Below, one piece after another: positions 1 through 8,545 of a stretch of 64,000 bases of DNA. The stretch's first letter is position 1, and each line of letters begins with the position of its first letter. Under the pieces are notes generated by a model. That model had not been told where the DNA came from. It did no database searches and worked only from the letters and a program-made list of their open reading frames with translations. Both the position numbers and the translations under genes were made by a program. Origin of the DNA: UBA1858 sp045106935 (lineage in GTDB: Bacteria; Pseudomonadota; Gammaproteobacteria; UBA4575). The stretch covers positions 26,792 through 90,791 of the forward strand of contig JBGCFN010000018.1 in NCBI GenBank assembly GCA_045106935.1, read 5' to 3'.

Positions 1-890
1 ACATATACGGCTTGAATTGATGTAATTGATCCGCTGTTTGTAGAAGTAATACGCTCCTGAAGTGCACCCATTTCTTCTGCCAATGTAGGTTGGTAACCTA
101 CCGCAGATGGCATACGACCTAGTAGTGCTGATACTTCTGTTCCTGCCAATGTGTAACGATAAATATTATCGATAAACATCAATACGTCTTTACCTTCATC
201 ACGGAAATACTCCGCCATGGTTAATCCTGTTAGCGCAACACGAAGTCTGTTTCCTGGTGGCTCATTCATCTGGCCATAAACCATGGCAACTTTATCGAGT
301 ACACCTGCTTCTTTCATCTCGTAGTAGAAATCGTTTCCTTCACGAGTACGCTCTCCAACACCTGCAAACACTGACAAACCTGAGTGTGCTTTTGCAATGT
401 TGTTAATTAATTCCATCATGGTAACGGTCTTACCAACACCCGCACCACCAAATAGACCAATTTTTCCACCCTTAGCAAATGGGCAAAGTAAATCGATCAC
501 TTTAATTCCTGTTGTTAATAACTCATTACCACCCGCTTGTTCTTCAAAACTTGGTGGTAGACGATGAATAGGCATGGTTGAGTCATTACCAATTTCACCT
601 ACGTTATCAATTGGATTACCTAACACATCCATGACTCGTCCTAATGTTTTAGGACCTACTGGTACGTTAATCGCTTTGCCCGTGTTGGTTACTTCAAGCC
701 CACGTTGCAAACCTTCAGAAGCACCCATAACAATAGTTCTTACGACACCATCACCTAGTTGCTGTTGTACTTCTAGCGTCAATCCTTTTTCATCTACTTT
801 TAGTGCATCGTACACTTTAGGTATTTGACTGGATGGAAATTCCACGTCAACGACCGCGCCGATTACTTCTATAATTTGACCAGTACTCAT
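1..890 (-). CDS. atpD: F1F0 ATP synthase beta subunit (partial, 3' end cut by window edge)
   Basis: Catalytic beta subunit of the membrane-bound F1F0 ATP synthase; it binds and makes ATP in the F1 head. The visible 296 residues begin MSTGQIIEVIGAVVDVEFP and carry the Walker A motif GGAGVGKT at residues 148-155, followed by GERTREGNDFY-type and MNEPPG sequences typical of beta. About 160 C-terminal residues lie beyond base 1, so the gene is partial here only because of the window edge. It is the last visible gene of the atpIBEFHAGD series, 44 bases downstream of atpG; atpC would be expected next, outside the window. Confidence 0.98.
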   Translation of the reverse strand, partial: MSTGQIIEVIGAVVDVEFPSSQIPKVYDALKVDEKGLTLEVQQQLGDGVVRTIVMGASEGLQRGLEVTNTGKAINVPVGPKTLGRVMDVLGNPIDNVGEIGNDSTMPIHRLPPSFEEQAGGNELLTTGIKVIDLLCPFAKGGKIGLFGGAGVGKTVTMMELINNIAKAHSGLSVFAGVGERTREGNDFYYEMKEAGVLDKVAMVYGQMNEPPGNRLRVALTGLTMAEYFRDEGKDVLMFIDNIYRYTLAGTEVSALLGRMPSAVGYQPTLAEEMGALQERITSTNSGSITSIQAVY

Positions 891-934
891 GTTAATTCCT
901 CGTTACTTCAATCTTTAATAAATTCTTTTCAGAC

Positions 935-1801
935 TTATACCGCGGCTGCGCCACCAACAATCTCAGATAACTCTTGAGTAATTGAGGCTTGACGAGCTTT
1001 ATTATAAGCAAGTTGTAAATCATCGATAAGGCTACCTGCATTATCAGATGCACTTTTCATTGCGATCATTCTCGCTGCCATTTCACAAGCGACATTTTCA
1101 ACTACAGCGCGATAGACTATGGATTCAGCGTATCTAACTAACAGTGAATCTAATACTTCTTTAGCATCAGGCTCGTAAATATAATCCCAATGATGTTTTC
1201 TAACTTCTTCTTCATCACTTGGTAGTGGTAGTAGTGTTGATACTTCTGACGACTGCGTCATTGTATTTACAAATTCATTTTCTACTAGATGTAATCTATC
1301 TATGGTTCCATCTGAGTAAGCATCCAACATTACTTTTACAGGGCCGATTATTTCGTTCATATGAATGTTGTCACCTAAACCACTTGCATGTGAGACAACA
1401 TTTAGACCGGATAAGCGTCTAAAAAAAGCCATGCCTTTTGAGCCGATAATACTTAAGTCTACTTCTACGCCTTGAGCTTGATATTCTTGTATTTGACGTA
1501 GTGCACTTTTAAACAAGTTAACGTTCAAACCACCACATAGACCACGATCGGTTGAAATAATTATAAATCCAACACGCTTCACTTCTTCGCGCGCATTCAT
1601 ATAAGGGTGCTTATACTCTGAATGTGCTGCGGCTAAATGGTTAATTACCTGTTTAATTTTAATCGCATATGGACGTGTGGCATTCATGCGATCCTGTGCT
1701 TTACGCATTTTACTCGCGGCAACCATTTCCATTGCTTTAGTGATCTTCTGAGTATTTTTAATACTCGAGATCTGGGTACGTATTTGTTTAGCGCCAGACA
1801 T
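935..1801 (-). CDS. atpG: F1F0 ATP synthase gamma subunit
   Basis: Central rotating stalk of F1, coupling proton flow through F0 to ATP synthesis. I chose the ATG at 1801, which gives 288 residues beginning MSGAKQIRTQISSIKNTQ, the usual gamma N-terminus. An upstream in-frame start at 1813 adds four residues and would overlap atpA, so it is less likely. The N-terminal helix containing KITKAMEMVAASKMRKAQ and the C-terminal helix ending near ITQELSEIVGGAAA are the two arms of the gamma coiled coil. The gene sits 5 bases after atpA in the same operon. Confidence 0.98.
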   Translation of the reverse strand: MSGAKQIRTQISSIKNTQKITKAMEMVAASKMRKAQDRMNATRPYAIKIKQVINHLAAAHSEYKHPYMNAREEVKRVGFIIISTDRGLCGGLNVNLFKSALRQIQEYQAQGVEVDLSIIGSKGMAFFRRLSGLNVVSHASGLGDNIHMNEIIGPVKVMLDAYSDGTIDRLHLVENEFVNTMTQSSEVSTLLPLPSDEEEVRKHHWDYIYEPDAKEVLDSLLVRYAESIVYRAVVENVACEMAARMIAMKSASDNAGSLIDDLQLAYNKARQASITQELSEIVGGAAAV

Positions 1802-1806
1802 AAGTC

Positions 1807-3348
1807 TTACCAAACACCATTTGCTTTGAACGCTTCCACAGCTTTCTTGATAGCTGCTTCAATGTCATCGTTGTAATCACCAGTCTCGTTAATCTGGTCA
1901 AGAAGGTCTTTATTATTTGAACGCAAGTAATCATGCATTGCTGCTTCAAATGCAACGACTTTGTTCTTGTCCACATCATCGATATAACCTTTATCGACTG
2001 CATAAAGTGAAACTGCCATTTCGCCTACTGTTAATGGCGAATATTGTGGTTGCTTCATTAATTCCATGACTCGCTCACCACGCTCTAACTGCTTACGTGT
2101 TTGTTCATCAAGATCTGATGCAAACTGTGAGAAAGCGGCTAATTCACGATACTGTGCAAGGGCCAAACGAACACCACCACCAAGTTTCTTAACAATCTTA
2201 GTCTGGGCAGCACCACCAACTCGAGATACTGATAGACCCGCGTTAATTGCTGGGCGGAATCCTGAGTTAAATAAATCTGACTCCAAGAAGATTTGACCAT
2301 CAGTAATTGAAATTACGTTAGTTGGTACGAATGCAGATACGTCACCGGCTTGTGTTTCAATAATTGGTAACGCTGTCAGTGATCCTGTTTTACCTTTAAC
2401 TTCACCATTGGTGAATGCTTCTACATATTCTTCGTTAACTCGAGATGCACGCTCTAATAAACGTGAGTGCAAGTAGAACACGTCACCTGGGTATGCTTCA
2501 CGACCTGGTGGTCTACGTAATAATAATGATACTTGTCTATAAGCTACTGCTTGTTTAGATAAATCATCATAAATAATTAACGCGTCTTCACCGCGATCAC
2601 GGAAATATTCACCCATGGTACAACCAGAGTAAGGTGCAATGTATTGCATTGCTGCTGACTCTGCTGCTGCCGCTGATACAATAATGGTGTGACCCATTGC
2701 ATCATGCTCTTCTAATTTTCTAACTACGTTAGCGACAGATGAATTCTTTTGACCAATCGCGACATAGATACATTTAACACCCGTGCCTTTTTGGTTAATG
2801 ATGGCATCTAGCGCTACTGCTGTTTTTCCTGTTTGACGGTCACCAATAATCAACTCACGTTGTCCGCGGCCAATTGGCACCATCGCATCAATTGATTTCA
2901 ATCCAGTTTGAACTGGTTGGTCTACTGATTTTCGTTCGATTACACCTGGAGCGATTTTTTCTATAGGTGCATTTAGTTTTGCTTCGATAGGGCCTTTACC
3001 ATCAATGGGTTCACCCAGCGAATTCACTACTCGTCCAAGTAACTCAGGACCTGTTGGGACTTCAAGAATGTTACCTGTACATTTTACTTTGTCACCTTCA
3101 GAAATTTCTTTGTAGTCACCAAGTACAACGGCACCTACTGAATCTCGCTCTAAGTTCAAAGCCATACCGAATACATTGCCTGGAAATTCAATCATTTCTC
3201 CAGAGACCACATCGGCTAAACCATGAATTCGAACAATACCGTCCGTTACTGCGACGACTGTTCCTTCTGTGCGCGCTTCTGACGCGGCTTCAAACTTATC
3301 AATACGTTGTTTGATTAAGCTTGTTATTTCTGTCGGATTGAGTTGCAT
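1807..3348 (-). CDS. atpA: F1F0 ATP synthase alpha subunit
   Basis: Non-catalytic nucleotide-binding subunit of the F1 hexamer. The 513-residue length matches the bacterial family. The P-loop GDRQTGKT lies at residues 169-176, and the region around SLLLRRPPGREAYPGDVFYLHSRLLERA is typical of alpha. It lies between atpH and atpG in the usual F1 order, with short spacers of 39 and 5 bases. Several antisense reading frames run through it but look like shadows. Confidence 0.99.
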   Translation of the reverse strand: MQLNPTEITSLIKQRIDKFEAASEARTEGTVVAVTDGIVRIHGLADVVSGEMIEFPGNVFGMALNLERDSVGAVVLGDYKEISEGDKVKCTGNILEVPTGPELLGRVVNSLGEPIDGKGPIEAKLNAPIEKIAPGVIERKSVDQPVQTGLKSIDAMVPIGRGQRELIIGDRQTGKTAVALDAIINQKGTGVKCIYVAIGQKNSSVANVVRKLEEHDAMGHTIIVSAAAAESAAMQYIAPYSGCTMGEYFRDRGEDALIIYDDLSKQAVAYRQVSLLLRRPPGREAYPGDVFYLHSRLLERASRVNEEYVEAFTNGEVKGKTGSLTALPIIETQAGDVSAFVPTNVISITDGQIFLESDLFNSGFRPAINAGLSVSRVGGAAQTKIVKKLGGGVRLALAQYRELAAFSQFASDLDEQTRKQLERGERVMELMKQPQYSPLTVGEMAVSLYAVDKGYIDDVDKNKVVAFEAAMHDYLRSNNKDLLDQINETGDYNDDIEAAIKKAVEAFKANGVW

Positions 3349-3387
3349 ATGAATTCCTCTTGAACTCTATAATTTTTAATCTAAATT

Positions 3388-3924
3388 CTAGTTGGTAAGC
3401 GTGTTTGATAGCTTTTCTAAACGTCCACGTACAGAACCATCAATAACCATGTCACCTGCTCTTATGATTGCACCACCAATTAATGACTGATCAATACTTG
3501 TAGTAATTGACACTTTTTTACCAAGTCTTTTTGTGAGTGACGCTTTTATTGCTTCTATTTGTTGCTCGTCAACATCTAAAGCACTAATTAATTCAGCGTC
3601 GATTGTGCTTTCTGCTTCAGCTTGGTAGTGATGGTATAAAACTGCGATTTCTGGCAGTAGTGATATTCGGTCATTTTCTGCAAGTAATTTAATGAAATTT
3701 TTACCATGCTGATTTAATTTATCAGCACATACTTCATTAAATAAATCTGCAGATTGTTGTCTGTTTAAACTCGGCTGATCTAACGCGGCTTTCATTGTTG
3801 CGTCATCTGCCACCGCTGCACAAAAACCTAACATCTCGGCCCATTGATCTGCGACTCCATTAGAAGATGCATAATCATATGCTGCTCGTGCATAGGGGCG
3901 TGCTGCTGTAGTTAATTCTGACAC
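3388..3924 (-). CDS. atpH: F1F0 ATP synthase delta subunit
   Basis: Delta subunit (OSCP homologue) that joins the peripheral stalk to the top of F1. It has 178 residues, the normal length. It starts with GTG at 3924, preceded by an AAGGA-like ribosome site about 7 bases upstream on the minus strand; no better ATG is in frame. The N-terminal part (TTAARPYARAAYDYA) and the C-terminal part (IGGAIIRAGDMVIDGSVRGRL) are characteristic of the family. It follows atpF with a 9-base gap. Confidence 0.97.
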   Translation of the reverse strand: MSELTTAARPYARAAYDYASSNGVADQWAEMLGFCAAVADDATMKAALDQPSLNRQQSADLFNEVCADKLNQHGKNFIKLLAENDRISLLPEIAVLYHHYQAEAESTIDAELISALDVDEQQIEAIKASLTKRLGKKVSITTSIDQSLIGGAIIRAGDMVIDGSVRGRLEKLSNTLTN

Positions 3925-3933
3925 ATCAGTTCC

Positions 3934-4404
3934 TTAAATTTGCGCGGCTAAATCATCAAGCACTGCTTTGTGAGCATCTGCATTAATTTCTTTATTAAGC
4001 ACTCTTTCTGCACCAGCAATTGCAAGTGCGGATACTTGAGAACGTAATTGTTCTTTAGCTCGATTAATTTCTTTTTCGATATCAGAGTGCGCTGCTGTTT
4101 TAATGCGTTCGCCTTCTTGCACTGCTGTGCCTTTAGCTTCTTCAACAATATCATTTGCACGTTTCTGTGCTTGATTAATAATTTCAGATGCTTGTTGTTT
4201 AGCTTCAGTTAGCTGGGCTTGTACCTGAACTTGTGCTTGCTCTTGAGATTGCATACCTCGTTCGGCAGCTTCTAGCCCTTCAGCGATTTTCTTTTTGCGT
4301 TCAGCTAGGGCTTCCGTAATTGGAGGCCAAACAAACTTCATGCAGAACACTGCAAAGAATAGAAACGCGATCGATTGTCCTATTAGGGTGAGATTAATAT
4401 TCAC
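3934..4404 (-). CDS. atpF: F1F0 ATP synthase b subunit
   Basis: Peripheral stalk subunit of F0. It has 156 residues: one N-terminal membrane helix (about residues 5-25, containing LTLIGQSIAFLFFAVFCMKF) followed by a long charged coiled coil rich in Ala, Gln, Glu and Lys, the standard b-subunit design. It lies between atpE and atpH in the operon. One copy only is present, so there is no b/b' pair. Confidence 0.98.
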   Translation of the reverse strand: MNINLTLIGQSIAFLFFAVFCMKFVWPPITEALAERKKKIAEGLEAAERGMQSQEQAQVQVQAQLTEAKQQASEIINQAQKRANDIVEEAKGTAVQEGERIKTAAHSDIEKEINRAKEQLRSQVSALAIAGAERVLNKEINADAHKAVLDDLAAQI

Positions 4405-4438
4405 CTTTGTACCTCGCTATTGTTACGAATTGCACAAA

Positions 4439-4672
4439 TTACAGTGCGAAAATCATATAGAACGCAATACCTACAGCAATCATAGGCACCGCATCAACAA
4501 GACCAAGAACAATGAACATTTGTGTACGCAACATTGGGATCAATTCAGGCTGGCGTGCAATACCTTCCATGTACTTTCCACCCAGGTTACCAATACCGAT
4601 CGCTGCACCTAGTGCACCAAGGCCCATTAATATTCCACCGGCTAAGAAGATTACTGCTTGTGATAATTCCAT
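4439..4672 (-). CDS. atpE: F1F0 ATP synthase c subunit
   Basis: Proteolipid subunit of the rotating c-ring. It has 77 residues in two membrane helices joined by a polar loop with the conserved RQPE at 40-43. The proton-carrying carboxylate is Asp60 in the second helix (LVDAVPM). The residues that mark sodium-type c subunits are not seen, so proton coupling is inferred. It sits between atpB and atpF. Confidence 0.98.
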   Translation of the reverse strand: MELSQAVIFLAGGILMGLGALGAAIGIGNLGGKYMEGIARQPELIPMLRTQMFIVLGLVDAVPMIAVGIAFYMIFAL

Positions 4673-4727
4673 AACGTCTCCGCTCTACTATGTTTAAGTT
4701 GTAATTTAAGATTCGACCAAAAATTTG

Positions 4728-5585
4728 TTAGTGATGCTCATGTGCCATGTTTAGATAAACCACCGTCAGCACCATAAATATGAACGCTTGTAGCACGACC
4801 ACTAAGATATGGAAGATTGCCCATATTAGTTGTAGCCCGCCGCCAAATATACCGAGTATAAATCCGCCTCCGTACATCAGTGCGATCAAAATAAAAATCA
4901 TTTCCCCTGCATATAAATTTCCAAACAAACGTAAACCCAACGAAATTGGCTTAGCGAGTAATGCCACTGTTTCCAGGAAGAAGTTCACTGGGATCAGAAT
5001 CAAGTTAAAAGGAAATTTAGCGTTGAATGGTTGAAGAGTCAGTTCAGCAGTAAATCCGCCGAAGCCCTTCATTTTGATACTGTAATACAACACCATCAAA
5101 AATACAGTAATGGACATACCCATGGTGGCGTTGGGGTCCGTGGTAGGCACCACTTTCATATAGTCAACACCAGCCCATTTTGCTAGCTCTGGAATCCAGT
5201 CAACGGGGACCAAATCCATCAGATTCATGCCTAATACCCAAACAAAGACGGTGAGTGCTAATGGGGCAACAATGGGTGTTTTGCCATGGAAGGTGCTTTT
5301 GACATTATCGTCAATAAATTCAACTACCCACTCAACAAAATTGATTAATCCGTTAGGAGTTCCTGCTGTGGCAGATTTAGCCGCTCTAGAAAAGAAAAAT
5401 ATAAATAAGAACCCAATTATCAAAGACCAAAGCATGGTGTCTACGTGGATTGCCCAAAAACCCATTTCTGCAGCTTCATCTGCGCCATGAGCAAAGCCCC
5501 AGTGACCATCAGGGTGCTGCCCATAGGTTAGGTTAGTTAAGTGGTGCTTAATATATCCAGAAGCGGTCAGCTCTTCGCTTGCCAT
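4728..5585 (-). CDS. atpB: F1F0 ATP synthase a subunit
   Basis: Membrane subunit a, which forms the proton half-channels against the c-ring. It has 285 residues and several membrane helices. The essential arginine is Arg219, in the segment SLGLRLFGNLYAGE. The N-terminal stretch before the first helix is long (about 45 residues) and rich in His and Gly, as in many gammaproteobacteria. It is followed by atpE and preceded by atpI, the usual order. Confidence 0.98.
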   Translation of the reverse strand: MASEELTASGYIKHHLTNLTYGQHPDGHWGFAHGADEAAEMGFWAIHVDTMLWSLIIGFLFIFFFSRAAKSATAGTPNGLINFVEWVVEFIDDNVKSTFHGKTPIVAPLALTVFVWVLGMNLMDLVPVDWIPELAKWAGVDYMKVVPTTDPNATMGMSITVFLMVLYYSIKMKGFGGFTAELTLQPFNAKFPFNLILIPVNFFLETVALLAKPISLGLRLFGNLYAGEMIFILIALMYGGGFILGIFGGGLQLIWAIFHILVVVLQAFIFMVLTVVYLNMAHEHH

Positions 5586-5600
5586 TTCTATAAATCCCTA

Positions 5601-5972
5601 TTATTTGTTTAATACCGACATAACTACTGGCGTTAACCAGTGAGTTAGTTGCGCTAATCCAAACCCAGCCAGTAGCGCCACTGGATGAATCCATTCTTGT
5701 GTTGCAAATACGCCTGCAAAAAGAGCAAAGGTAATCATAATTTTGCCAATTTCTGCGGTGTAAATATTATTCTTCAGCTGATTCACATCGGCTGTTCGTT
5801 TACCTGTTAGTTTTCGTGCCAAATAAAAATTTGGAATCACACAGATAAAGCCTCCGAGCAAAGCAGAAAGTGCCACTAGTTTACCTTGATACAGCAGGCA
5901 AACGGCTATTAAACAACTCACCAAGACCTGAGCGATTAATATTGTTTTTACTAGCGACTGCTTGTTAGCCAA
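5601..5972 (-). CDS. atpI: ATP synthase assembly protein AtpI
   Basis: Small membrane protein encoded first in the atp operon; AtpI family members assist c-ring assembly and possibly magnesium handling. It has 123 residues with about four hydrophobic segments. The start is TTG at 5972, because no in-frame ATG precedes the conserved part; the rare start codon may keep its level low relative to the other subunits. A predicted sigma-70 promoter lies about 115-150 bases upstream (6095-6123). Function is less firmly known than for the other atp genes. Confidence 0.9.
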   Translation of the reverse strand: MANKQSLVKTILIAQVLVSCLIAVCLLYQGKLVALSALLGGFICVIPNFYLARKLTGKRTADVNQLKNNIYTAEIGKIMITFALFAGVFATQEWIHPVALLAGFGLAQLTHWLTPVVMSVLNK

Positions 5973-6182
5973 GAATTTTTCAACCTATTCAGGCAGTTGC
6001 CAATAAAAGTTGATACTTTCATTCGCTTGAATTTGTTGTTTTAAAATAAGGATATACATCCTAATACTACAAACGAATCTTGCTCGCGGCGCGGAGTATA
6101 AGCGTTGGCGAATAAAATCTCAACATGCGCACATCAATAATATTAACCCGGCGCATTTATGTACTAAGTTAGTTTGCCGCTA
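5973..6182. other. parB-atpI intergenic region (210 bp)
   Basis: This gap holds the predicted atp promoter (6095-6123, minus strand), a GC-rich stretch just downstream of its -10 element, and a leader of roughly 115 bases before atpI. A small inverted repeat, AGGAT-atac-ATCCT, sits at 6049-6062 inside the leader; its role is unknown. I see no small gene and no clear terminator for the parAB transcript, so read-through from parB into atp is possible. Confidence 0.6.
6095..6123 (-). promoter_or_regulatory. Predicted sigma-70 promoter of the atp operon
   Basis: Reading the minus strand, TTGAGA (6123-6118) is followed by exactly 17 bases and TATACT (6100-6095). Each hexamer matches five of six consensus bases. 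The bases just after the -10 element are GC-rich (CCGCGCCGCG), the kind of discriminator found at growth-rate and ppGpp-controlled promoters. Start of transcription would be near 6088. Confidence 0.65.
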
Positions 6183-7070
6183 CTAATTTTCGGCACCAAT
6201 CTTACGCAAAATGCCATCGAGTTCATCCAAATCATTATAGTGAATCTCTATTTTACCTTTTTTAGCATTTGCACCCTGCTTAATAGCAACTGCTGCCCCC
6301 AAGGTATCCGCGATGATATTTTCTAAACTTTGAATATTGGGGTCTTTTGTCACTGATTTGACGGGTTTTTTATCGCCATTGATAAGTTTGCGTATTGTTT
6401 GCTCAGTTTGTCGAACTGATAAACTTTTAGCCACCACGGTTAAGGCAACTTGAGATTGCTGCTGTTCGGGCAAAGACAGTAATGCTCTCGCATGACCCAT
6501 GCTTAGTTTTTCTTGTTTGATTAATTCACGCACGTCATTAGGTAGCTCTAGCAAGCGCAACATATTACTGACCGTTGCACGCGCTTTACCCAACACATCG
6601 GCCACCTGTTGGTGGGTCCAGTCAAATTCTTTGGTCAAATTAGCGATGGCAAACGATTCTTCAATAGGGTTAAGGTTTTCTCGTTGAAGATTTTCAATCA
6701 GCGCCATAGCTGCCGCAGACTCATTGTTCACTTCTTTGATGACGGCAGGAATCTTATCTAGCCCCGCTTTTTGTGCCGCACGCCAACGGCGCTCACCTGC
6801 GATGAGCTCAAATCGATTCGCCAACTTGCGCACTACAATAGGTTGAATCAAGCCTTGGCTACGAATTGAATCGGCAAGCTCTGATAGGCCTTCTTCTGTC
6901 ATTGTCTGGCGTGGCTGATATGGACTGCGATCGACTAAATCAATGGCAATATAATCAAGTCCTGAGGATGGCTTGCTTTCTGCTTTGGCAGGGACCACTT
7001 CTGAGGGTGTCGACAATAAAATATCAACCCCTAAATTACCTAGCCCTTTACGTTTTTTTTGGCTACCCAT
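6183..7070 (-). CDS. parB: Chromosome partitioning protein ParB
   Basis: CTP-dependent DNA clamp that loads at parS sites and spreads to form the origin segregation complex. It has 295 residues. The N-terminal CTP-binding domain includes the arginine patch GERRWRAA (92-99), followed by a helix-turn-helix region (HQQVADVLGKARATVSNML) that reads parS, and a C-terminal dimer domain (EIHYNDLDELDGIL). It lies 2 bases downstream of parA. Its likely targets are the two parS sites inside recF, about 10 kb away. Confidence 0.97.
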   Translation of the reverse strand: MGSQKKRKGLGNLGVDILLSTPSEVVPAKAESKPSSGLDYIAIDLVDRSPYQPRQTMTEEGLSELADSIRSQGLIQPIVVRKLANRFELIAGERRWRAAQKAGLDKIPAVIKEVNNESAAAMALIENLQRENLNPIEESFAIANLTKEFDWTHQQVADVLGKARATVSNMLRLLELPNDVRELIKQEKLSMGHARALLSLPEQQQSQVALTVVAKSLSVRQTEQTIRKLINGDKKPVKSVTKDPNIQSLENIIADTLGAAVAIKQGANAKKGKIEIHYNDLDELDGILRKIGAEN

Positions 7071-7072
7071 GG

Positions 7073-7861
7073 TTATGAAGCCCTCGGCTGTGAGGCCGCC
7101 TCTTCGCGCCTTAGCATTTCTCCCGCCAATGCGATATAGGCTCTAGATCCTCGTGAGCCTTTGTCATAACGAATTACGGGCAAGCCATGACTGGGTGCCT
7201 CAGCTAAGGTGACATTTCGTGGAATAATTGTTCGATAAACGTTATCACCAAAATGGATAATCAACTGCGATGACACGTCATTCGCTAAATTATTTCTAGG
7301 GTCAAACATGGTTCTAAGTACACCTTCCACTTGAAGTTCAGGGTTTGCACTTTGGCGCACTCTCTCGATGGTCCCCAGCAAAGCTGACAAACCTTCTAAT
7401 GCATAATACTCACACTGAGTTGGAATAATGACGCTTTGTGCGGCGACAAGTCCGTTCACCGTCAACATATTTAGGGAAGGAGGACTGTCGATAAGAATAT
7501 AGTCGTAGTGATCTACCACACTCTCTAATGCACGCTTTAATTTAAATTCTCTTCCGCGCATGTCTAATAAGCCTACTTCGGCGCTGGTCAGCTGCTCATT
7601 TGATGGCAATAAGTCAAAGCCCGCTGTCTCACTCGTGACTAAGCATTCTTGAACGCTATGTTGCTCTAATAAAACATGAGCCACTGAAATTTCTACATTG
7701 CGTTTGTCTATTCCAGAACCCATGGTGGCATTACCTTGTGGGTCTAAATCGACTAATAGTACTTTTCTTTTTGCTGCGGCTAATGAAGCGGCTAAATTGA
7801 CTGTAGTGGTGGTTTTACCCACACCACCTTTTTGATTCGTCACTGCAATTATTCTAGCCAT
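7073..7861 (-). CDS. parA: Chromosome partitioning ATPase ParA (Soj)
   Basis: Walker-type ATPase that moves ParB-parS complexes along the nucleoid. It has 262 residues, the short chromosomal form without an N-terminal DNA-binding domain. The deviant Walker A motif KGGVGKTT is at residues 11-18 with the signature lysine, and ILIDSPPSL is the Walker B region. It is encoded immediately before parB and after rsmG, the conserved rsmG-parA-parB order. Confidence 0.97.
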   Translation of the reverse strand: MARIIAVTNQKGGVGKTTTTVNLAASLAAAKRKVLLVDLDPQGNATMGSGIDKRNVEISVAHVLLEQHSVQECLVTSETAGFDLLPSNEQLTSAEVGLLDMRGREFKLKRALESVVDHYDYILIDSPPSLNMLTVNGLVAAQSVIIPTQCEYYALEGLSALLGTIERVRQSANPELQVEGVLRTMFDPRNNLANDVSSQLIIHFGDNVYRTIIPRNVTLAEAPSHGLPVIRYDKGSRGSRAYIALAGEMLRREEAASQPRAS

Positions 7862-7866
7862 TGTAA

Positions 7867-8484
7867 TTAAACACGATCCGCCACGAGCAAATGGCGCTGA
7901 GAATGTAGTTCTGGAATTGTCATTGTGTGCACCTGAACATTTGTCAGCCCCTCGATAGCGGGCACTTCACCAGGATGCACCCCTAACATAAGCTGCACCT
8001 GCCCTTGAGGCGCACAAATGACCGTTAGCATCTTTAATGCTTTTTCCAGCGGCGCAAAAGCGCGTGATAACACCGTCATTGGGGCATCACCGGGATTATA
8101 ATTTTCTATACGTGTTTGCACGACGTCCACATTTGTTAATTTAAGGTCCATCACGACCTGTCGCATGAATCTGGCTTTTTTGCCATTTGAGTCAACAAGA
8201 GTGAATGATATGTCAGGTAGAGAAATAGCTAAAGGAATACCTGGTAATCCTGCACCACTTCCAACATCTAACACGGGTGACTTCTTTACATAAGGAAGGA
8301 TAGAAAGGCTGTCTAGCAGGTGCTTTTGGATCAGTTCATCCGCGTTTGAGGTGCCAACAAGATTATAGGCCTTATTCCACTTCTGTATCATCGCAAGATA
8401 GTCTACAAAGCTATCAAGCTGATTCTCATTAAGTGCTAGTTCTAATTGATGGGCGCCTTTTTCTAGGCGAGGACGAATTTCCAT
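7867..8484 (-). CDS. rsmG: 16S rRNA (guanine-527-N7)-methyltransferase RsmG
   Basis: S-adenosylmethionine-dependent methyltransferase acting on G527 of 16S rRNA, formerly GidB. It has 205 residues. The SAM-binding motif VLDVGSGAGLPG is at 71-82. It sits between mnmG and parA with a 5-base gap to parA. Its start codon lies beside a degenerate parS-like half site (8485-8494). Confidence 0.97.
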   Translation of the reverse strand: MEIRPRLEKGAHQLELALNENQLDSFVDYLAMIQKWNKAYNLVGTSNADELIQKHLLDSLSILPYVKKSPVLDVGSGAGLPGIPLAISLPDISFTLVDSNGKKARFMRQVVMDLKLTNVDVVQTRIENYNPGDAPMTVLSRAFAPLEKALKMLTVICAPQGQVQLMLGVHPGEVPAIEGLTNVQVHTMTIPELHSQRHLLVADRV

Positions 8485-8545
8485 ACGTGAAACAGAGAGG
8501 GATTATTGCTTGTCTGATTTTGCCGCGGAACAGCAAACAGTCGGA

